From positions 372,001 through 436,000 of the forward strand of contig CAWBEY010000001.1 of NCBI GenBank assembly GCA_963788015.1: 64,000 bases of DNA, read 5' to 3'. The translations under genes and the position numbers were made by a program. Shown piece after piece: positions 58,948 through 64,000 of the stretch (position 1 is its first letter; the number at the start of each line of letters is the position of its first letter). Source of the stretch: JBBRHH01 sp963788015. GTDB taxonomy: Bacteria > Planctomycetota > Phycisphaerae > Tepidisphaerales > Tepidisphaeraceae. Below the pieces are notes generated by a model. The model was not told the DNA's origin. It worked only from the letters and a program-made list of their open reading frames with translations, and did no database searches.

Positions 58948-60002
58948 GTGGGTTTGATGACCTCATTCAGTATTGCTTCAGCTGCTTCTTCCCCTCGGCC
59001 CCTGGAACTTCGTAAATCCAGATAAATCTGCACGGCAGATGCGATTGACACGCCATCGATGATTTGCGCACCCTCCGTCACTCCAGCATCATAGGGTGCA
59101 ATGAGGGTGACATTGGCTCCACTGGAGACTCGTTTCAGACCCATTTGCTCCGCGACGTGCTCGATTTCTGCAGCAATGTAAGCCGACGCACGCTGATAAC
59201 GCACCATAGGTGCTATTCGAGCGGCCGCGGAGAAGGCCGTCAGCGCATACTTAATCTTTAGTTGAGCACAGGCGGTCGCCAGTTTTGCCTCCAATTGCGG
59301 GGGTGCGTCAGTGGTGTAGAAATCATGAACCGTGCTGCGGGAGAAGCGATAATTCTCCGCCCATTCCGACAATAGAGTTGCGGGCTTTGTTAAGACGCTC
59401 CCTTTGCGATCGTGGCAAATCCATTCGCGATCTTCCAAAAGCCGTTTGACATTTGAAGCCTGTCCCAGGCTCACGTCGGCCGTTTTGGCCAGGGCATCAA
59501 TTCGCCATATTTTTTTTGGTTCGGTTAACAGCACGCGCAGCGCCCGTTCGGCCTTAGGAGAATACAACGAGCGCAGCTCTCGCCGTTGCCCTAATCTGTT
59601 GGGCCACCCCTCGCGTCGGATGTAGACGCGATCAAACGACAAGCGACCATTTCCCGCCAAGTCCAGGTAGCCAACTCCGGCCCGTGAGACTATCTCTGCA
59701 GCCTCCGGCGAAACGTAAGGAGCCACCAAAACCGGATATGGGTTTTGAAACCTTGATCCAGCCCGCAGCAAATGGTTCACTGCATGGCGGGCATTTCGCG
59801 GTTGGCCGTTAGGCTTTGCCTCAAGCAACAAAACCACGCGCTTGCTGCGGTTGGTTCTAATTTCAGCTATGGCGTCAACGTCGCTGTCTGTGGCCGGTCC
59901 CTTTTTCTTCAGGAATTGAACCGTGCAGAAAGGCACGTCGGCCATGCAACGGCGGAAGGCCGACCGGTATTCTTCAAAATCGCTGTCGGTTCCTGATTTC
60001 AT
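58941..60002 (-). CDS. AbiEi-like antitoxin/transcription regulator
   Basis: Intact. Start taken as MKSGTDSDFEEYRSAFRRCM; Met codons at 60014 and 60023 are alternatives. Residues about 45-150 contain SKRVVLLLEAKPNGQPRNAR and PVLVAPYVSPEAAEIVSRAG, VGYLDLAGNGRLSFD, a restriction-nuclease-like fold. A winged HTH follows (KIWRIDALAKTADVSLGQAS, NVKRLLEDREWI). This pattern is found in proteins annotated as type IV toxin-antitoxin AbiEi family that sit before nucleotidyltransferase toxins; its stop overlaps the toxin start here. Two inverted repeats lie just upstream, possible operators. Confidence 0.7.
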   Translation of the reverse strand: MKSGTDSDFEEYRSAFRRCMADVPFCTVQFLKKKGPATDSDVDAIAEIRTNRSKRVVLLLEAKPNGQPRNARHAVNHLLRAGSRFQNPYPVLVAPYVSPEAAEIVSRAGVGYLDLAGNGRLSFDRVYIRREGWPNRLGQRRELRSLYSPKAERALRVLLTEPKKIWRIDALAKTADVSLGQASNVKRLLEDREWICHDRKGSVLTKPATLLSEWAENYRFSRSTVHDFYTTDAPPQLEAKLATACAQLKIKYALTAFSAAARIAPMVRYQRASAYIAAEIEHVAEQMGLKRVSSGANVTLIAPYDAGVTEGAQIIDGVSIASAVQIYLDLRSSRGRGEEAAEAILNEVIKPTW

Positions 60003-60014
60003 CGAATTTACCAT

Positions 60015-60032
60015 TTTCAGCAAGCGCTGAAA
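60015..60032. promoter_or_regulatory. Inverted repeat, possible operator 1
   Basis: TTTCAGC/GCTGAAA with a 4-bp spacer, overlapping the region of alternative starts of the AbiEi-like gene. Confidence 0.4.
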
Positions 60033-60045
60033 TGAACTATATCAC

Positions 60046-60062
60046 TGAAATCTGAGGTTTCA
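60046..60062. promoter_or_regulatory. Inverted repeat, possible operator 2
   Basis: TGAAA/TTTCA with a 7-bp spacer, 14 bp from the first; both share the GAAA half-site. AbiEi-type antitoxins autoregulate through such repeats. Confidence 0.35.
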
Positions 60063-60471
60063 ACTCCGCAGCTGCTTTCGGCCGCATAAGCTCCTGCCCT
60101 CGCTCTCAACACCGTCCGTGCAAACCGTGTGGACAACTTGGCCGGCCCTGTTGTGGGCCGTTCCCGCTCCGGTTGATCCCTCAACACCCCCGCTTGCTCC
60201 TTGGGTCTGGCCTGTTCCCAAAAGCTCCGCCACCTCCCTTTGTCACAACACCCCTGCCAACAGGTTGTCCACATAGCGGGTCCGATAATATGTATTGTAA
60301 GATGCACATATGAAACGGGTTGCATTCTTCCCGTAAAAGTTACCCACAATGCGCCAGGCATCATTACTACGGCTACTGTATTGAAGTTTCTAAAACAAGG
60401 AAGAAGAGGGTACACTGCCCAATCGCCATCCAGAGGGGTGGCCAGAACGGTTGGAACAGGAAGGAACGTCC
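60063..60471. other. oriC: Candidate replication origin (oriC)
   Basis: A 400-bp gap directly before dnaN with DnaA-box-like 9-mers: TTGTCCACA on the minus strand at 60128-60136, TTGTCCACA at 60265-60273 and TTACCCACA at 60340-60348. An A/T-rich stretch (about 60282-60316, GATAATATGTATTGTAAG) lies between the last two and could be the unwinding element. dnaA itself is not in the window. Confidence 0.55.
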
Positions 60472-61583
60472 ATGAAAGTGATCTGCAACAGGGGGGCATT
60501 GCTCGAGGCGCTGAGCGTCGCCGGGAACGTCGTCGCAACCCGCACGCCCAAGCCCGTTCTCCAGTGCGTGAAACTCGCGGCCGAAGGCAGCGAGCTCACC
60601 ATCGCGCCACCGATCTTGAAGTCGCCATCCGGTACAAAGACAACCAGGTTGAGATCGACACAGCCGGGCGAAATTCTTCTCCCGGCCGACAAGCTGCGGG
60701 ACATCGTTCGCGAGAGCATCGACGATACGCTCAGCATCGAATCGTCCGGCGATATGGCTTTGATCAAGGGGCAGGATTCGCTGTTCAAAATTCCGACGCA
60801 GATGGCCGAGTCGATTTCCGCCTGTACCGGGGTTTGAAGGGCAGGCGGATTTTGAGGTTCAGGGCGGGCAGCTCAAGCAACTGATCGGCCAGACCATCTT
60901 CGCCGCGGCCAAGGCGTCCACCCGCTATGCGTTCAACGGCGTGCTGGTGGTCGTGAAGGGCAAGAACGTGGTGTTTGTCAGCACGGACGGCCATCGCCTT
61001 GCGCAGGCCAAGGGAGAACTGACGGCTGCCGCCAAAGGGGAGAAAGAGGGGCTGAAGGCGATCATTCCGGTGAAGGCGTTGTCGCTGGTGGATCGGCTGA
61101 TTGATAATCCCGAGGAGATGGTTGGATTTCAGGTGCGTGAAAACCAGGTGATGGTTCATACCGCCAACGCCACCCTGACGACTTCCCTGGTGGAAGGGCA
61201 GTTTCCGCCGTTCGAGGATGTGATCCCCAAGGACACGGATCGCAAGGTGACGGCCAGCACGGCCGATTTCCTCGAGCGCCATTCGCCGGGCGGCGCTGGT
61301 GACAACGGAAGAAAGCAAAGGCATCCGTCTGAAGTTTTCAAAGAACGGCCTGGTGCTGAGCTGCCTGAGTCCTATCGCGGGCGAATCGACAGTGAACTTC
61401 GCGTGCAAATACGATGGCCCGGACATGGAGATCGGGTTTAACCCGGCATATCTCGTCGAGGCGCTGCGCATCGTTGATACCGACGACATCGCGTTTGAAA
61501 TGACGGCGCCCAACCGTCCCGGCCTGCTCAAAGCTGGATCCAACTTCCTGTACGTGATCATGCCGGTCAATCTTCAGGGCTAA
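60472..61583 (+). CDS. dnaN: DNA polymerase III beta sliding clamp (four one-base frameshifts)
   Basis: MKVICNRGALLEALSVAGNV starts domain 1; then ATDLEVAIRYKDNQVEIDTA and GEILLPADKLRDIVRESIDD. Domain 2: LKQLIGQTIFAAAKASTRYA, FVSTDGHRLAQAKGEL. Domain 3: RRAALVTTEESKGIRLKFSK, FNPAYLVEALRIVDTDDIAF and the end NFLYVIMPVNLQG. Four indels break the frame: one base missing near 60606, one extra near 60666, one extra near 60824, one extra near 61277; correcting them gives an uninterrupted clamp of about 370 residues. It encircles DNA and tethers polymerase III. It sits just after the origin candidate and 4 bp before the dciA-like gene. Confidence 0.9.
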
Positions 61584-61587
61584 GGCA

Positions 61588-62061
61588 ATGCCCACCGACC
61601 GCGACAAGCCCGGCCGCAAACGAGGCCCCACCTCCATCGCCTCGCGGATCATCGCCAGGGTTGATCCGGTGTCCGCCCTGCAGATCGCGGAACTGCGCCG
61701 CCTCCAGCGCGCGAAGTACACCAAGCCCGAAGAGACCGACACGCTGGGCCCGAGCATGGTCAGCTTTTTTAAGCAATCGGTGGCGAGGCGTCAGACAAAA
61801 CTGGTGAAGATTGCCGACTGCTTCGCGCATCTTGTGCCCACGCCGCTGGCCGAGCATTGCGCGATCGAGTCGTTTTCGAGGGGTACGTTGACGGTGGTGG
61901 TGGACAGCGCCTCGCACCTGTTTGACATGAAGAGCCTGCTCCTGGCCGGACTACTGGAGCAGTTAAAGCTGGCCTGCAAGACGGCCGGCCTGCAGAAGGT
62001 GAACCTGAAGCCGGGGCGGTGGTATGAGGGGGAAGGGGGGGATCGACGGTTGTCGTTTTGA
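61588..62061 (+). CDS. dciA: DciA-like (DUF721) helicase-loading protein
   Basis: Intact, 157 residues. The N-terminal part is basic (DRDKPGRKRGPTSIASRI). The DUF721 core: LVKIADCFAHLVPTPLAEHC, FSRGTLTVVVDSASHLFDMK and LLLAGLLEQLKLACKTAGLQ. DciA helps load DnaB in bacteria that lack DnaC; it is often encoded near dnaA, dnaN or recF. The 4-bp gap to dnaN supports co-transcription. Confidence 0.85.
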   Translation: MPTDRDKPGRKRGPTSIASRIIARVDPVSALQIAELRRLQRAKYTKPEETDTLGPSMVSFFKQSVARRQTKLVKIADCFAHLVPTPLAEHCAIESFSRGTLTVVVDSASHLFDMKSLLLAGLLEQLKLACKTAGLQKVNLKPGRWYEGEGGDRRLSF

Positions 62062-62073
62062 CGTCAGGCTTGC

Positions 62074-62319
62074 TTACGCCGCTCGGCCCGCATCGCATGC
62101 TTTCTCTGCTTCCAGGAAATCGGATAGTTCGTCCTCTGTCATACCACTTCTAGCGATTTCTTCGGCAATCGGCCCACTGAGTTCTTTCAGTGACGGTGGT
62201 GGGGATGCGATGCACTCAAGGTGCCGGCTAGCATATGTTGCCACGTCAACGCCTGCAGCGGCGGCCTTCGCCTTCAATATTGCCTCGGCCTGTGGGGAGA
62301 TGGAAATACTGAGAACCAT
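62074..62319 (-). CDS. Small RHH-like antitoxin-type protein
   Basis: 81 residues: MVLSISISPQAEAILKAKAA, GVDVATYASRHLECIA looks like a strand-helix-helix DNA-binding module; then SLKELSGPIAEEIARSGMTE, DELSDFLEAEKA, the 'SGMxxDELxxxLxxA' tail of antitoxins paired with PIN or RelE toxins. No toxin gene is adjacent, so it may be an orphan or a regulator. It converges on the dciA-like gene. Confidence 0.6.
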   Translation of the reverse strand: MVLSISISPQAEAILKAKAAAAGVDVATYASRHLECIASPPPSLKELSGPIAEEIARSGMTEDELSDFLEAEKACDAGRAA

Positions 62320-62444
62320 ATTCGCGATTATAGCAGGGGCGGGTCGATCCCGGAAACGATCGTTTGGTCGGATGCCTGCTCGGTTTGCTCAGCGATGAAG
62401 GGCGAAGTCTGAACCGCGGGTAGCCCGTCTGAGGGTGGGACCCT

Positions 62445-62546
62445 TTACCGGATCGCCAGCATCCCCACAATCAATGCAGCCCCGGCGGCGAAGAAGATTC
62501 CGAGTTGTGCGACTTCTGAAACGGCCGTAACGATGCGTGCTTGCAT
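62445..62546 (-). CDS. 33-residue single-span membrane peptide
   Basis: A GAGGAG site lies a few bases before the ATG at 62546. The product MQARIVTAVSEVAQLGIFFA, AGAALIVGMLAIR is one membrane helix with a short cytoplasmic start and a C-terminal Arg. It could be a small membrane peptide or type I-like toxin; only the ribosome site and composition support it. Confidence 0.45.
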   Translation of the reverse strand: MQARIVTAVSEVAQLGIFFAAGAALIVGMLAIR

Positions 62547-62905
62547 GGGAGGCTCCTCGATCAACAACTTCGAGCGTGACCGGTCGCTCCGCAACCGTTG
62601 GCCAAACCTCCCTGGGGCCGTCAACTCTTTATTCATCGACCACCGCGCCGCCATTCACTTGATCATTTCCAATTCATCTCAAGGCGTATGCAAATCATTT
62701 GAGGTCCCGAGAAATTCAGGTCCGATAATGGCGCCAGCACTCCATAGCTGAACCCCTGACTGCAATGATTGCACGCGCGAGTCCAATCACCGATCGTGTG
62801 TTCAGCCGCCAAATGGGTCGTTTCGTGTCTTGTTCTGTTGCCGCCTGAGTCGCCGTTTGCAACTGAGAACTAGTCTCAGTAGTTTCGCCAGCATGAAAAT
62901 CGCGA

Positions 62906-63844
62906 ATGACGAGTTATGCCCTCCTATTGCTGATCTCTTTTTGTGCGGCTCTGAATGCTCGCATGACAGCCTTGGCTGAGGATCCCGCCAGCCGGGAAAT
63001 CGCGGCGGAACATGCCGCCGCGACGGGTGATGTGTCTGGCGGCCGATATTTTGGGGGGCTGCTGGACCGGCGCAGCATCTACGGCAAGTACTGGTTCCCC
63101 GAGCCGCTCCTGAACTCGGAAGTGGATGTCGATCGGGAGATCCGCCTCGACTATCTCCACACCGAGAAGCGAGGGCGTCAGAGCAACAACTTGAGGGCGG
63201 AGGTGGAGTACGCCGTTGGGTTGCTCACGTTGGAAGTGGAAGTGCCTTACGTCAATGATCGCGACACGGTGCGTGACGGCGTCACCGGACGCGCCACGCA
63301 CGAGCGAAGCGAGGGCCTGGCGAACATCGAGCTGGCCGTGCGCCATCCGATCTACCAATATGTCTCGGCCGACGAGAAATTCGATTACAGCCTGGTGGCC
63401 GCCCTTGAGATTGCAGTGCCGACCAAAACCCGCATCAGCCATGACACGGAGATTGTGCCGGAGTTGTTTCAGGCCATCCGCATTGGCGAACATTTCAGCG
63501 TACAAACCAACCTCGGACTCTCCTACCTGATTGGCCCGGTCGATGGCGGATCGCAGACTCTCGAATATGGAGCGGCTCTCGGCTACAGCATCGACCGCGA
63601 GCAACTGCACCTGCCGGGGATCGTTCGATTAACCCCACTGCTTGAAATCCGTGGCGAGCGCGGCATGAACCGCGGCGCGAATGGCCAGAGTATTGTTAAC
63701 GGCGTTCTCGGCGCACGCATTGATCTGCATTCGCTGGGGCCGGTCCAGCCGCGGCTGGGGATTGGATATGTTTTTCCCATCGACAAGGGAGCAAGAAACG
63801 AATCCAACTGGGGCATCGTCACCAGCATCGTCTTTGAATATTGA
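62906..63844 (+). CDS. Outer-membrane beta-barrel protein
   Basis: Intact, 312 residues. Signal peptide MTSYALLLLISFCAALNARM. Strand pattern: EVEYAVGLLTLEVEVPYVND, GLANIELAVRHPIYQYVSAD, FDYSLVAALEIAVPTKTRIS, FSVQTNLGLSYLIGPVDG, RIDLHSLGPVQPRLGIGYVF, closing WGIVTSIVFEY. Barrel of transporter/MetA-pathway (phenol-degradation) type; substrate unknown. An ATG at 62893 in another frame may be the true start if a base is missing. Confidence 0.7.
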   Translation: MTSYALLLLISFCAALNARMTALAEDPASREIAAEHAAATGDVSGGRYFGGLLDRRSIYGKYWFPEPLLNSEVDVDREIRLDYLHTEKRGRQSNNLRAEVEYAVGLLTLEVEVPYVNDRDTVRDGVTGRATHERSEGLANIELAVRHPIYQYVSADEKFDYSLVAALEIAVPTKTRISHDTEIVPELFQAIRIGEHFSVQTNLGLSYLIGPVDGGSQTLEYGAALGYSIDREQLHLPGIVRLTPLLEIRGERGMNRGANGQSIVNGVLGARIDLHSLGPVQPRLGIGYVFPIDKGARNESNWGIVTSIVFEY

Positions 63845-63975
63845 TTCCGATCCGCCACTATATTTATTGGTCGTTTTACCGGCACTCCTACCCGCTAATA
63901 CTGCTTGATCCCACCCTGATTGTATTCGATATCTCTTTAGTCCGGCCTCATACGACACTCTCAGGAGACTAAAAG

Positions 63976-64000
63976 ATGTCGAACAACAGCCGCCGCCAAA
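63976..64000 (+). CDS. Start of a gene cut by the window end
   Basis: CAGGAG five to ten bases upstream, then ATG TCG AAC AAC AGC CGC CGC CAA (MSNNSRRQ). Too short to identify. Confidence 0.5.

Noticed and set aside
1..64000. tRNA and rRNA genes
   Set aside because: No cloverleaf-like T-loop/acceptor pattern or rRNA core sequence was noticed by eye; a tRNA scan would be decisive.

Overview
The window looks like chromosomal DNA from a Planctomycetota bacterium, probably of the Phycisphaerae type. The evidence is: a GC-rich sequence; a haem peroxidase carrying the planctomycete N-terminal LEERRLMSA motif; a protein with an H-X9-DG (DUF1559-type) tail; a sulfatase next to a formylglycine-generating enzyme; a GspE-like pseudo-ATPase next to a CvpA-like protein; and abundant short palindromic repeats. 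This placement is inference from gene content; no rRNA gene is present.

Layout. 0-8 kb is accessory DNA: a GNAT acetyltransferase, about 1.5 kb of intergenic repeats, a truncated TIR-domain gene, a complete IS21-family element with clear ends, and a truncated DDE transposase next to it. 8-13 kb carries transglutaminase (TgpA-like) and DUF58 genes and a yellow/royal-jelly-like lipoprotein. 12.9-13.8 kb is a two-gene operon whose second product has an HEPN RNase motif. 13.8-17 kb holds an FAH-family enzyme and the peroxidase. 17-22 kb is an iron-type ABC importer operon interrupted by a DUF559 nuclease cassette bracketed by inverted palindromic repeats. 22-33 kb has a LolD/FtsX-type ABC exporter, a Doc-like toxin pair, an RND/MMPL transporter, a second HEPN operon and a class III aminotransferase. 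33-45.7 kb has a DUF1559-like secreted protein, the FGE/sulfatase divergon, a sigma/anti-sigma cluster, a cupredoxin-like protein, a porin and a FecR-like lipoprotein. 45.7-57 kb carries lipid/glycan enzymes, a Nudix hydrolase, the GspE-like pseudo-ATPase, a CvpA-like protein, a GT-C enzyme and a PDZ protein. 57-60 kb is an AbiE-type toxin-antitoxin locus in which an IS1380-family element has split the toxin gene; removing the element and one copy of the TTAG duplication restores the reading frame. 60-62 kb is a probable replication origin with DnaA-box-like sites, followed by dnaN and a dciA-like gene. The window ends with an outer-membrane protein and the first codons of another gene.

Quality. 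About half of the recognisable genes are broken by single-base frameshifts, including dnaN, which is essential and shows four compensable one-base indels. The simplest reading is uncorrected indels in the assembly rather than mass pseudogenisation. Genes are therefore annotated as continuous loci with frameshifts noted; 'pseudogene' is used only where truncation or an insertion supports it.

The most interesting signals are the covarying palindromic repeat family and its association with a DUF559 nuclease cassette, the two HEPN operons, the AbiE locus split by an IS, a Doc toxin with the catalytic His replaced and a miniature partner, and a membrane-anchored GspE relative that has lost its Walker A lysine.
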